From assembly GCA_964019425.1 (NCBI GenBank), contig OZ025825.1, positions 651,001-715,000 of the forward strand: a DNA stretch of 64,000 nucleotides, in the 5' to 3' direction. The number at the start of each line of letters is the position of its first letter. Within the stretch, counting starts at the first letter, position 1. A program made the translations under genes and the position numbers. Positions 8,765-20,100 of this stretch are shown here, in pieces. Source of the DNA: Flectonema sp. DT1601. Its lineage: Eukaryota; Euglenozoa; Diplonemea; Diplonemida; Diplonemidae. The notes beneath the pieces are model-generated. The model did not search any database, had not been told where the DNA came from, and worked only from the letters and a program-made list of their open reading frames with translations.

Positions 8765-11700
8765 CATAGTAAACGACAACTATGGGTCGTTATCTTCGAT
8801 TTGTGTATTTAATAATGGACATGTGAAAAAAAAAGAGCTTTTCAACATTTGTCCTTTGTCTGTATTGTAAGATTTCAGTCATTAGTGCTTGTATAATCTT
8901 GTAGTTAGGCACTGACGTGCTATTGCAAGAAACGAACCCTTGCTGTGTGACACGTCCTTTTTTTTTTTTTTTTTTTTTTTTTTTTGACATAAGTTATTAG
9001 GGAAACATTATTAATGGAGACCCAGATAACCTATCACGGTAAATACGGAGAACTGAAAAAAAAAAAAAGAAAAAAAAAAAAAAAAAAAGAAGGAGGAATA
9101 ATTATTATTCAACTGACACTAATACACACATAAATTGTTTTGTTTTTCGTACAACGAAACTGGCAAAAAAAAAAAAGAAAAAAAAAATTAAGTCAGTTCT
9201 GAAATGGTTAGCTCACTCTCTTTAGGTAAATACAACCTCAACTTCAACAAACAAACATCAACACATTTCTTTTTTCTTTTTATACTATGAACAAACTTCC
9301 CGCTACTCAGCAGTAGATTTCTGTAGGAAAACCTTTTTTTTTTTTTTCCCCATAAATCTCGTTTCTGCTCTTGGGTTCTGGCCTATACCTCTGCTTTGGT
9401 TTTATCTCGGCAAAGCGAAAAAAAGCTTGTGGTTTTCCTACCGCGGCGGAATTGCTTTATTGCCGCACTGATAGTCGCGAGCTAGCGGATGGCGGATACG
9501 AAGAAAAAAAAAAAAAAAAAAAAAAAACGAACTATTTTCCCTCCCGTCTCGAAAAAAAAAAAAAAAAAATAAAATTAAATGGGGGGGGGAGGAAAGGAAA
9601 GAAGGAACCATTAAAGGTCGGACCCGATACCCGTAGATCAAAACAAGTTGAGTCGGCTGTAACCTCACACCAGAAAATGGAATTTTTGAGAAAGAGCTTA
9701 TTTTGTGCCTTGACACTTGTGCTTGATTGATACAGGCAATCATGAAGGACTAATGTTCTACTGTGAAACACCCGATAATGATGTTTGGGGTTTACCTTCG
9801 TAGAAGTGCATTCCCTGCACGTACGAACATGATGTACGGTACCACTAATCAGAGAAACGTACGCGCCCTTGCAATGGTCGTATCTCGTGAACGAGAAAAC
9901 CAGCAAGGTGCGTATGATTTGTACTACGCGAGCAAATCCTTTTCTGTTTTTTATTATTATTATTATTTTATTTATTTTTTTTTTTCCCTTCATACATGTT
10001 GACTGGGATCACCCAAATGCAGCTTCAAGGTGCTGTCGTACCTTTCTGGGTATTCGTCTGCGGTTTGCTTATATAACCCAACCCGTATGACCCGCAGGGC
10101 TGCTAAAGATGTGAAATGCTCTGTTTTTTTTTTTTCCTTCTTGAGTCTATTCTAGTCAAGCGTCTCATACATTAGTTTTGATACAATGCATTATATTTAT
10201 ATCACTGTAAGTATGCTCATAATAGTTATTCATTCCGAACATTTTTTTTTTTTTTTTTTTGTTTTTTCAAAAAAACAACTTCGATAACGCCGTGAACAAC
10301 TCAACGACGTGAAAGCGCCGTGAGGAAGGAGAAAAAAAAAAAAAAAAAAGAATCGGCAAACTTCACTTTTTACTTACTAACTCACACTTTTATTTTGTTT
10401 GTGCGCAACCGGTAGAAAATCCTAATAAAGGAATAGGTAGTTACGCTGCCACAATTCTCTTTCTACCGAACAATGGGTTTGTAGGTACAAAAAAAAAAAG
10501 AAAAAAACAATAAAATAAAAAAAAAAATAAACTCTTACAATAGCTCCTGTCTGGAGCTCACCAGACGATCACGACTATTTTTTTTGCAGTGTTCTTATTC
10601 TTATTTATAATTATTATTATTATTTATTATTATAATTTATTTATTTATTTATTTTTTTTTTTTGACAGTCATAAATGACATTATTTCGTTACTGTTTTTC
10701 CATTTTTTGTTACAAAGACTTGATTGCTGCTGTTTTTCTATGAATGCTGAGCGTTTACTCATTCTTCAGTACGTAATCCGATCGTTCTTTTTTTTTTTTT
10801 TTTTTTTTTTTTCTTCTCATATATGATTTCTGTTTATATTTATTTTATTTTTTTTTCATTCTCGATCTACGGTGGAAGTGTTGTTCGACTTCAAAAAAAA
10901 AAAAAAAAATCGAGAGCGTCCATTCAAACATCACTGTAAAGGTAAAAAATAAATTGTCTGAGAGACTCGTTAAGATCGACATGAGCTTAAAACAGATTCG
11001 TTGTAATATCTCAACCATTATAAAGGTGACGACAACATGTGATCAACAGATCGAAAATGGTCCTGGCCAGACGAAAGCTTTACTTTTGCAGTTTTTATGT
11101 TTTTTTTTTTCTTTTTAAAGTTGACATTAATGTTATTATTATTCGATTTTGTCTACTCCACTTTCCTTTCACTGTGACTCCTGTCCCCCTAACTGCGTTG
11201 TTACCGCAGAGAAACAAAAAAAAAAAAAAAAAGGAAAACAAAATTTTTTCCGTGAGAGCTTTCAACAAAATTCCTGTAAGGCCTGGGGCTCTGGTCTTTT
11301 TTTTTCATCCAAAAAAAAACAAAAAAAAAAAAAAAACAATAATAATAATATAATAATTGTTTTAGCTTTCTCCTGCTCCACGTCTTCCCCTTTTTTAATT
11401 TTGCTGTTTATGTAGGAAAAAGAAATATGCATTTAATGACCCTGTCTGCAATTTTTTTTCCTGTTGCAGGAAAGGGGAAAAAAAAAAAAAAAAAAAAAAA
11501 AGACTTGTGCTCTATTAATGGTGGTAATAGAGCCCTGCTATTAGGCTCCTTCATTGGGGCTGAACGCTTTTTACAAATGAGATTAGATATCTTTGTGGAA
11601 CATGCATATATTTTTATTTCTGTTCATGCGCCAAATTTCGTGGCGTATTTGTTTTTTGCTACTGGGATGATAGTGGGGGGGAGGGAGGAGGGGAAAAAAA

Positions 11701-13241
11701 AAAAAAAACTTTTTTTTTTTAACAAAGTTGCTACGCCATTATTAACTGCATGCTGCGTGCTTTTTAATTACTGCTATCTATGGCGGTCTTTTCTTTCTTT
11801 AGCTGAGAATATTCTTCTTATATAATATTCTTGTTATGTAATTTTTCTATTAAAGATTTTTTTATTGAGATAAATTTTAATATTGCTGAATCCAAAAAAA
11901 ACAAAATATATGACGCGGTGCAGAAACCCCCTCAGTAACATTAATGTATCATAAATAACGTTTATTTTAGCTAGGATATTTATTTCTTCATAAACATAAC
12001 TCAAATATTTCATCCCCTGTAATTTTTTTCAGGCTATCCCGAGTTGAGAACCTAACATCCAATCGGAGCTCTCCACCCTAAGAAAATATTATCCAAAAAA
12101 CCCAAATCCGGTACTGGTGCATCCTCTAACTGGCTACCAGTTCAAAATTCCATCTTGTTGACTGTTTCTAGTGAACGGTACTGTGCGTATGAGATGGTGT
12201 CTTTTAGAATGGAGTTATCGTAGACTGGGGCTACGAGGTCAGCGTGTTTTCAACAGTAACTGCCTCTCCTCTTCTTGTTGATTCACAGAGGAGTTTTATA
12301 CTGCGATATTACAAGAGGCTATCAAGTTCATCTCGAACCTGATTTATCATATCAGTCGTTACGACTAATGTGAGTGACCACCAACAGCTACCTTGTCCTT
12401 GTTCTTCCACAATTCCTTTCCTACTTCTATCCCAGTCTCGTTCACTTCTGCTATCCCCAGCCACTAGAATATAGATCCCGTAGCAGCGCTCATGGTGCAC
12501 TTATTGTGAGCAGCATTGCTCGACCCGTGGGCACCGGATTCGGGTTTTGGTTATTATTTTTGTGGGGTGGTGGGCTCGGATTTTGTTAAGTGCCCACAGG
12601 ATAGCCTGGTAGTAATTTGGGGTAGGGTTTCTGCAGACCCTCAAAAATATTTTTTTTCTCTTTTTTTTGCACTCTGATTACTTTTTGTTTGTGCACGGCA
12701 ATCGAAAGAATCAGAAAAAAAAACAAAGAAAAAGAACGAAGAAAAAAAAAAAAAAAAAAAAAAAAGAATGTTCTCTTTTTTTTTTTTTTGTTTTGCACAT
12801 TGAATGCTGGCTTTGAAAAAAAAATAACTAAAAAAAAAAAACTACAGAGGAAATTGACAATACAGAACAATAAAACAAAAAACAAAAAGAAAGGCATCGA
12901 ACTGGAAATGTCTTAATATATTTCACTTATTGCTGTGCTAACCCAGAGCTTGCGAAAAAATCGAGAAGAGTTTTAAAAAAAAAAAAAAAAAAAAAGATGG
13001 AAGAAACAGCAGTCTAATAAAAAAATGAAACAATCAAAATTTTTATTAAACAGGCTGAGACCAAACACGCCTGCTCAATTGCATACCCGAAAACCCAGAG
13101 CGCAGTCAATATTTTAGATTCGTCTACTTCACAACATCACCACATTTATTTACAGGATAATACTAATGAACTTCACTGCCATTGACACCCTAATATTTCA
13201 TTTCAATGATTTTATTTTACATTCATTTCAGACGCACAACA
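8765..13241. other. 4.5 kb tract with no intact gene
   Basis: I find no supportable gene. It is dense in A and T runs (for example near 8957, 9060, 9505, 10240, 10330, 10790, 11475, 12740 and 12975). Patches at 9360-9480 and 9640-9945 are less AT-rich and open in several frames on both strands, but none has a convincing protein pattern. The 3' UTR of the kinase must lie at the left edge and the acceptor for the next gene (AG 13230-13231) at the right edge. A possible decayed coding stretch is listed separately. An 8-bp inverted pair GTGGGCAC/GTGCCCAC lies at 12527-12534 and 12590-12597. Confidence 0.6.
12000..12520 (-). pseudogene. Possible decayed coding remnant on the minus strand
   Basis: On the minus strand short protein-like stretches occur in different frames, separated by several breaks. 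Composition is less AT-rich than the flanks and lacks the A/T runs. No family was identified. It lies opposite to all intact genes. Chance open stretches are a real alternative. Confidence 0.22.
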
Positions 13242-15095
13242 ATGAGGAGGGCACTCGGTAGGCAACTCCGCAACGCTGCGACCTTCGTTGTCCCAGAAGA
13301 CAAGGCGTTTGTAGGTCAATCAACTGTTGGCTATCCTAATAATGGTGAGGATAAGTTGATGTGGCAGTTGGAAGGCAATTCATTTCCTGGCCATGAGTTT
13401 GCTTTTAATGTTCCTGACCCAGAAGATCCAATCACAGGTCAGAAAGTTGATTGCGGAGATTCTAATTTTATTGGAATGGCAGCTGAACCTGATCACCAAA
13501 CAGAAGTTCACAAACTAATTTATGATCTCAGAAAGAATCCTCCACTCGACTTTGGACTCGGCGCAACAAGAAGCGGTACTTACAGCAATGGAACCCCTTG
13601 GGCATTTGCTGGAGGTGCCTTAGATCCGACTCTCAGAAGTGGCGCTATTCAAAATGGAATAACAAATCAATACGCTGCTTACATAAACGAATCAACCACA
13701 GGTATCATAAAGTCTGCTGGTGGACAAAATGAACTGAAGGTAAACCTTACGGATAAGAGCAGTAATAAAACGAGGATCTTGCAGGTACAACTGTCAGAAT
13801 CTGGACAAGCAGAAGGAAGAAATGAACTTCCTCCTATCACAGAAGGTGAAATGACGAGTGAAATACAAGCAGGGAGACTGGAATCAGAAATAAAATATCA
13901 TTTGAGTACTGCAGGAGCAGCTTATCACATTGAAGGAACTTCTGGATCTACTCGCAATGACGAAGTAAGATCTCAAGTATGGACTGATAACGCAGCACAC
14001 GCCTTGTTCTGGAATTCATTATTGTCTCCACTCCCAAGTAGAGACTTCCATACGATGAGGAACGGTTCTGCTCCGATTAAGATCTTTCATGCTCCGGGAT
14101 ATCAATTCGAAGCCGAACGCGTTATCGAGGAATTCGGAGGACCAAAGAAGTCTGACCTCGGACTCGAACATAACAAATTTGTCGTCGTCGATCCTCACAG
14201 CAAACCCGCAACCGCACTAATTGCTGGAGACTTATCACTCGAAACAGCTCGTAATACACTCGCTTACCTTAATAGTGTGTTGTTGTTTGAGGAATTAGAT
14301 ATTCTAACTATTCCTGGTGATGCTGTCTATGAGAATGGTAACGTTAAAATCTTTATTGGTGCTGATGAGGGGATCAGAGATTCACCGAACTTATTTGGTG
14401 CTCATCACTTAACACTTTCAAGTGATGGAGTTGGTAAGATGTGGGATGCTACAACTCATGCAGCAGGAAGCACTTCTTATGATAATTGTTTAACAACTAC
14501 AGACGGAGCTGTTACTCAGACTACAAGAACATTATGTAGACGTGTTGGGGATTCAACGTCAACTAGGAAGTCTCGTTGTTTACATTCTGATACTCAACAA
14601 CCATTTGTATCGAAAACATACAACACTACTTCAAATGGAGGACTTAAACTTGGTGAGCCATTCACTCCTCACAGCAATACAATTCCTATTAACGTTCCTC
14701 TTTCTAAAGCAAGTCTTGTTTTCGTTGATTCAGCAGCCACTGGAACTACCCTAACAGCTGAGGAAGCCGGTAAAAGATATGTTACTGCTGTTCGTGGGAC
14801 AGGTTACATGTTTGGAACTGATGGTTTGAATATATTTTTTTTTTTTATAAATTTTTTTATTAAGAGTGAATAAGACTTAACAATAACCCAAAACACAGAG
14901 GAACTGCTGGGATCATTTTTGAGATGTCTCGAGAACGGACTGAAGTGTACCGTCGAAGGAAAATCTGCTACTCCTTCTGCTGCAAAGACCGAAGTAAAAC
15001 TTGTCGATAAAGTGCAAACCCCAACGCCAGCAAAGGATTCCGAGGCCACGGAGAAGGTTACAAAAACATCGACAAAGAAAAAGAAGAAGAAGTAA
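13242..15095 (+). CDS. Unknown protein, possible mitochondrial presequence and lysine tail
   Basis: Two exons, 13242-14823 and 14899-15095 (592 residues). The intron begins GTTTGA, contains T runs, and ends CCAAAACACAG; joining keeps frame and yields EELLGSFLRCLENGLK. The ATG at 13242 follows an AG acceptor at 13230-13231; the upstream in-frame ATG at 13206 would be removed by it. The first 15 residues (MRRALGRQLRNAATF) are basic, Arg/Ala-rich and lack acids, as mitochondrial presequences do. The rest is soluble-looking and rich in Gly, Asn and Thr. I do not recognise the family. The protein ends in a Ser/Thr/Ala-rich linker followed by six lysines. Function not assigned. Confidence 0.65.
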
Positions 15096-15474
15096 GTTAG
15101 CATTTCTAACAATTTTATACTCACAGAAGCTAGCACTTGGTCACCCGAGTTTACTACGGACTTGTAAAGTCAGGTGGAGGAAGGGATCGAGATGACGTTT
15201 TGTAAGTTACGTAGCGTCTATTGAGATTCCAATAAAAATGAGTTGAAGGAATAGGAAAAAAGAAAATAATAATAATAATAATAAAAAAGCACTACCACGT
15301 TATTGATCTCACGTCGTTGCTCAATTTTCACTAATACTGAAAATGAGAAAAAAAAAGGCGGGGGAAAAAAAAAAAAAAAAAAATTTAAAAAAAAAGAAAA
15401 GAAGAAATGTGTTGGAATATAAGGCAGTGTTTTTTTAGGTTTCATTTCCCATTATGTTCATGTAGTGTTTTTTT

Positions 15475-15508
<34 letters not shown>

Positions 15509-16089
15509 TACGGACGAAATCGGAAAAAGGAACGGGTTTGCGGGTTTGCGTTCAACGAAATATAAAGGCAAATCTGGATGGTTTTTTTTTTTTTTTTGAA
15601 TATTGGCAAGTGTTCGCAATCTTGTTATAACGGTTTCGTTTTAAAAAGGGAAAGCAACAAAAACAAGAGGCAACCGCCTTTTTTATTTTTATTTTATTTT
15701 TTTTTCTTGTCTAATTTTGTCCCCCCGACAATTCCGTGCTCGTTCCTCCGCTATTACGTATCTGGGAAAAAGTGTTGTATTATTAGTTTGATTTTTTTTC
15801 TTCTTTTTTTTTTTTAAATTTTCACGTGTAAAGTAACAAACAATATTATTTTCACCCCCCTCTAATCCTCCCGTAACCAAAACTGATGGATGAAGTGAAT
15901 CGGGAAGATCTTGAAATGGATTGGAACCTTCCGTACTTGACTGGCGTACTTCTTCACCATAACTGATGATAATGTTATTAAGGCTGCTTAAGTTAATTAC
16001 TGTAGTTCACTGTGTCTTTACGACATTCACTTTTTCGTTGCAGGCTTCCCATTTCAAAAAAAACAAAAAAAAAAAAAAATGAACTCACA
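15096..16089. other. Spacer with ATA microsatellite and a repeat copy
   Basis: No gene. An (AAT)n run lies near 15268-15285, and A and T runs near 15365, 15480-15507, 15580 and 15800. A diverged copy of the dispersed repeat follows the T run at 15508. GCGGGTTT is doubled near 15538. The AG at 16042-16043 after a T-rich tract is the acceptor for the next gene. Confidence 0.6.
15505..15575 (+). repeat. Dispersed repeat, copy 1 (short, diverged)
   Basis: After a T run of about 30 bases: GTACGGACGAAATCGG, then TTCAACGAAATATAAAGGC. It matches the start and end blocks of the copies at 19676 and 19964, with the middle missing. Confidence 0.45.
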
Positions 16090-18687
16090 ATGAGTTATTT
16101 TAATAAATTATATAGAAATGCCACTCTCTTGTTGGTGATCTCAATAGGAGTAGTTAACAGCGCAACGTACCTGTCAGAAGATATTGTTGGGTCAACGACT
16201 ACTCCAAGGTCTGTGTATGCGGTTAGAGCTGGTGGTAGTGAAGTCGTAGTTGGATATATTGACCGTGGTACCAGTCACATGGAAGCTTACTCGGTAACCG
16301 GATACAGTAAAGCATCTCCTCAGAATCAGTTGTCATCTATTCGGAGTTACGATTTGTCCAGAGCTGGTCAAATCACGGAAATAGCTGCTCCTCCATTCGG
16401 AACAAAGTTCTACGTCGCTGCTTCGAAACAATTTCATGTTTTCGATGGATCGTCTGTAGCTGGAACTTCAATTACATCTGATTACGATAATTGTAAACTC
16501 ACACAGTTTTTTCAATTTAACGGAGCCTTGTATTGGTATTTAGGATGCGGTAAGTACCTGGTCATAATAAAAGATGACGGAACTGGTCCATTCGGAATAG
16601 CTGCAACTCCGAGATTCGGTGAAGTGATATTGGGGATTGCTATCAGCGGGGATACATTATTTTTAGCATTCGACACTAATGTAGTAAGAATGTACAGTTT
16701 ATCAATACCTGAATCACCTTCTGACACTTTAGTCAATGTTCAGTGTAAAAGAGCTACTGGACTGTGTGTTGATCAGGGTCAGTTGTATTGTTCTCATTTG
16801 ACTGGTTATAATATTTGGAAAGATATTCTAACAATGAATCCTACACCAGTCCCAGCTGCGAACCCACCGGCATGCCCAAATTCGGGACCTTGTTTTACAG
16901 GTATAAACGTGCATGAAGGATACGTGTATCTTGCTGATGTACAACGGGGATTACTTACAGTGAACATCTCAACTGGAAGTAGTTATGGAAGAGTTGTTGT
17001 CCATCCAGGTATGCATGGTAAGCTGATTATTGAAAACAAAAGGCTTCATGCGTTATATATAGAGAATGGTTTTTATATAATGGGACCTGAAATTATTCCG
17101 ACGCCGGCGCCGGATACTCTAGCGCCGCCGACGCCGGCGCCGGATACTCTAGCGCCGCCGACGCCGTTACCAACGGCAGCGCCAACTCTTGTCCCCGTGA
17201 CACCCGTCCCTATTAAGGCAACTCCTGTCCCGGTGACACCCGTCCCTGTTTTGGTAACACCTACTCCAAACACTAATATTCCGCTGACCGATATTCCTCA
17301 AGTTATTGTGCCTACAACAGGAGTACCAACAGCAGTTCCTGTTGTGGGTACACAATCTCCTACTACTGTAGGGCCATCGATGATTCCGTCGATGGTTCCA
17401 ACACCGTTACCATCTGTTGAGATAACACCTCTCCCGATTGTTATAAATATTACTGACTCACCGATCATTGAAACACCAATACCAACTATTGTTGAAATAG
17501 AAAACAAAGTTATTATTCAAAGTGCGAGTGGAATAACAGTTCTCGCATCTGCGATTGGTGTTGGGTCTGGACTGGGAGGAGGAATGCGAATGATTGCTAT
17601 ATCAATGTCGTGTGATCACAGTGAATTCTTACCTGATGCACTCCACCCAACTCAATGGAGTATCAGAGGTAGTCAGAGTCTTGGAATGGTAGTATTCGCA
17701 TCAATACTTGTTACGTCGTCAACAATCATATTTATTCTAGCTGTCGTGTTCTTAAATAAGTATCGACACGTATTTCCTCAAAGCTGGATTAACACACTAG
17801 ACAATCAAGGCTTACTAAGGTGTCCTTCTGCTCCATATTTTGTATTTTACGTATTATATCAGGGAACGACACTTAGCGCTGCGAGGTTAGCTATTCAGTC
17901 AAGTGACGTAATTAATATTATCGTTGGTTCGTTAGTTCTAATAATCTGCAGTGTAATTCCTGTTTTGATGTATAAAAAAGTTTTACAAGGCGTTCCAGAC
18001 AAGGCTAAATACATTAATTGTGATCCTGGAACTCGAACGACACTAACAAAACTTATTGTTGGACCTGGTGAATGGGTGTCAATGAGTAGATCAGAGCATT
18101 GGGTTTGTCGTTATCGAAGTATACTTGGGATTTATAAGCAACGACTAGCTGGTTATGGTCTTGTTGAGAGTACGTCTATGCTCGTGATCTCAATTATAAG
18201 TGCGTTGCCTTCTGAGGGAAATATTCAATGTGGTCATGTGAGGGTAGCTTTATGTTTGATCCATTTCATTTTGTTAACTGCAGAAATAGTTTCGTTGCCT
18301 CATGTTAGGTTTCGTGATTCAACTATTGATTTCGTGATACTGAGTAGTCAGGGGACTTCATTGTCTCTGTTCGCAGTTTCTTCATATATTAATGATCCAA
18401 TGTCCTGGAGTGGTGATGTTGCTAACCGTTTATTAACTCTCGCAACTGCTTGCCTTTTTATAAAAACAATTCTCGACATCGGCACTGAAATCTACATCTT
18501 TGCAACAGACCAGCGCAATATTCTACAAGAGGCTTGCTGGACCACTGGGGATGGTGTTTCCCTTGAGACTCTTGACTCTTCTGTTCCTCTTTTTGAGGGA
18601 TCTGCTACTTCATCTTTGAGGAAATACACTCTATCAGACATTGGTGGTAGTTTGCCATTGAGTCTGAAAAGGGTACAAGAATTGTAA
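16090..18687 (+). CDS. Secreted/surface protein: N-terminal propeller-like domain, Pro/Thr stalk, multi-pass membrane domain
   Basis: Single exon, 865 residues. The ATG at 16090 follows an AG acceptor at 16042-16043; the frame upstream has only GTG. Residues 1-25 form a signal peptide (hydrophobic TLLLVISIGVV, then NSA). Residues ~30-330 are a Cys-bearing extracellular region with repeated short strands (Y/V-x-G patterns), which looks like a beta-propeller. Residues ~335-470 are a Pro/Thr/Val-rich stalk (TPAPDTLAPP repeats, then VTPVPV types), probably O-glycosylated. After ~480 there are about seven hydrophobic segments (for example VVFASILVTSSTIIFILAVVF and VGSLVLIICSVIPVLM) ending in a short Ser-rich tail. 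A receptor or surface-coat protein is likely. No specific family is recognised. Confidence 0.7.
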   Translation: MSYFNKLYRNATLLLVISIGVVNSATYLSEDIVGSTTTPRSVYAVRAGGSEVVVGYIDRGTSHMEAYSVTGYSKASPQNQLSSIRSYDLSRAGQITEIAAPPFGTKFYVAASKQFHVFDGSSVAGTSITSDYDNCKLTQFFQFNGALYWYLGCGKYLVIIKDDGTGPFGIAATPRFGEVILGIAISGDTLFLAFDTNVVRMYSLSIPESPSDTLVNVQCKRATGLCVDQGQLYCSHLTGYNIWKDILTMNPTPVPAANPPACPNSGPCFTGINVHEGYVYLADVQRGLLTVNISTGSSYGRVVVHPGMHGKLIIENKRLHALYIENGFYIMGPEIIPTPAPDTLAPPTPAPDTLAPPTPLPTAAPTLVPVTPVPIKATPVPVTPVPVLVTPTPNTNIPLTDIPQVIVPTTGVPTAVPVVGTQSPTTVGPSMIPSMVPTPLPSVEITPLPIVINITDSPIIETPIPTIVEIENKVIIQSASGITVLASAIGVGSGLGGGMRMIAISMSCDHSEFLPDALHPTQWSIRGSQSLGMVVFASILVTSSTIIFILAVVFLNKYRHVFPQSWINTLDNQGLLRCPSAPYFVFYVLYQGTTLSAARLAIQSSDVINIIVGSLVLIICSVIPVLMYKKVLQGVPDKAKYINCDPGTRTTLTKLIVGPGEWVSMSRSEHWVCRYRSILGIYKQRLAGYGLVESTSMLVISIISALPSEGNIQCGHVRVALCLIHFILLTAEIVSLPHVRFRDSTIDFVILSSQGTSLSLFAVSSYINDPMSWSGDVANRLLTLATACLFIKTILDIGTEIYIFATDQRNILQEACWTTGDGVSLETLDSSVPLFEGSATSSLRKYTLSDIGGSLPLSLKRVQEL
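17101..17160 (+). repeat. Two perfect 30-bp tandem units in the stalk
   Basis: Bases 17101-17130 and 17131-17160 are identical and encode TPAPDTLAPP twice. The units are far more GC-rich than the rest of the window. A third unit starts and then diverges. Confidence 0.9.
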
Positions 18688-18713
18688 GTAGTCTTCTTTT
18701 CGCGCCGGAGAAA

Positions 18714-18750
<37 letters not shown>

Positions 18751-19675
18751 TATTCCTTATCATTAAATGATAATCACAACTCTGCTCAAATCGACTACGT
18801 CGAATTTGATAGTAAAGATCAGATTACTGGTTGACCCCTCGGTCAATGCTTGAAGATCTCAACATCAATTTTTTTGTCTTTCGGGTGGAACTTTCTTTTT
18901 TTTTTTTTTTTCATTTCCGTTCTCTTTTTTTTTTTTTTCCCTTTAACAGGTATCATTCTTGATCTGGTCATGTAGTAGTACTCGTATGCCTTCATGAGGA
19001 GTTCTTTCCCCATTTTTTTTGGTTCAGACGGTCATCATTGAGCAGCCATCATTCGCGCTCTCCTCGAAGTCAAAAGCTTCAGTGGTGGATGTTTCGGTAG
19101 ATACTTGTTCGTTTTTCGTTGTGTAATCTTAGCTTCCTGTCTGCCTCAATCCTTTCTGTGGTTTTTATGTGCCACGTTAGGGTTTTACGGCTGTTTGCTC
19201 ATACCCCATGCGTGAGTCTGTTTTCTTCTTCTTTTTTTTTTTGTTAAAATCCTTCAGACTTTGATACTGCGTTCTCTTTGCCTTCTTTGCTGAAGAGAAA
19301 GAGGTCATTCGTCATTCTCTTTGTCCCAATAACGATTCTATCGCTTAGTAGTGGTCGTTTATAGTTACTTCCCTAATCGGGAAAAAGAAATATACATCAT
19401 ATATGTACATTACAATGTTGATCAGGAGTTGTAGTAAATAAATATAATTTTGCTAACTTTAGCTGAGGAATTTCTCTCGGCTGTTGTAATTGAATAGTCT
19501 AAATGTAGTCGCATTCAATATTTTTTTTTTTTTTTTTTTTTTATTGTATTCATGTTAGTTGCTTAGGTAGTAAGGGATGTTTTTTTTTTTTTTTTTTTTT
19601 CTTTTGATAAAAATCCCTGGGGGTCTCGCGCGCACAATCTCCTGGAAAAAAAAATGAGCGGCATTTGTGAACTTT

Positions 19676-19835
19676 TCTTTTGTGTACCGATGAATTCGGA
19701 GAAGAAACTATATTCAAAAAACCATTCATATTAAAAAGCCGTTTATTTATTATGTTCAAATGTATCTTATTTTCTGCGTTGCAGTATTGCTGCCTGCGAT
19801 CAACAAAAATATAAGGCTGTATTCTTTGAAAGGTT
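19676..19835 (+). repeat. Dispersed repeat, copy 2
   Basis: Blocks shared with copy 3: ACCGATGAATTCGGAGAAG (from 19687), AGCCGTTTATTTATTATGT, and GCGATCAACAAAAATATAAG. Spacing between blocks differs by a few bases. The copies are diverged, so the duplication is old. Confidence 0.7.
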
Positions 19836-19963
19836 TTCTTTTTTTTTTTTTTTCACAGAGCTTGTTCTACCGGGAAGAGGGAAGAGATGTGTCGTCGCTC
19901 TTTTAAAAATATTTATAAAAAGAAGAAAAAACGAATACAGATTCTATGTTTTTTTTTTTTTTT

Positions 19964-20100
19964 TTTTGCACCGACGAAGTCGGAGAAGAAACTATTCAGA
20001 TTAAGAGCCGTTATTTATTATGTCATGTTATCTATTTCCCTGTGCGCCAGTAAAACTAGCTGCGATCAACAAAATATAAGGCTGCTTATCTGAATGGTAT
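19964..20100 (+). repeat. Dispersed repeat, copy 3
   Basis: Begins right after a T run: GCACCGACGAAGTCGGAGAA, then AGCCGTTATTTATTATGTCA and GCGATCAACAAAATATAAGG. It lies about 290 bp downstream of copy 2 in the same direction. Confidence 0.7.

Noticed and set aside
9532-9993. 153-residue minus-strand and 79-residue plus-strand open frames
   Set aside because: They begin or end in homopolymer tracts, lack any domain pattern and overlap each other; nothing supports either as a gene.
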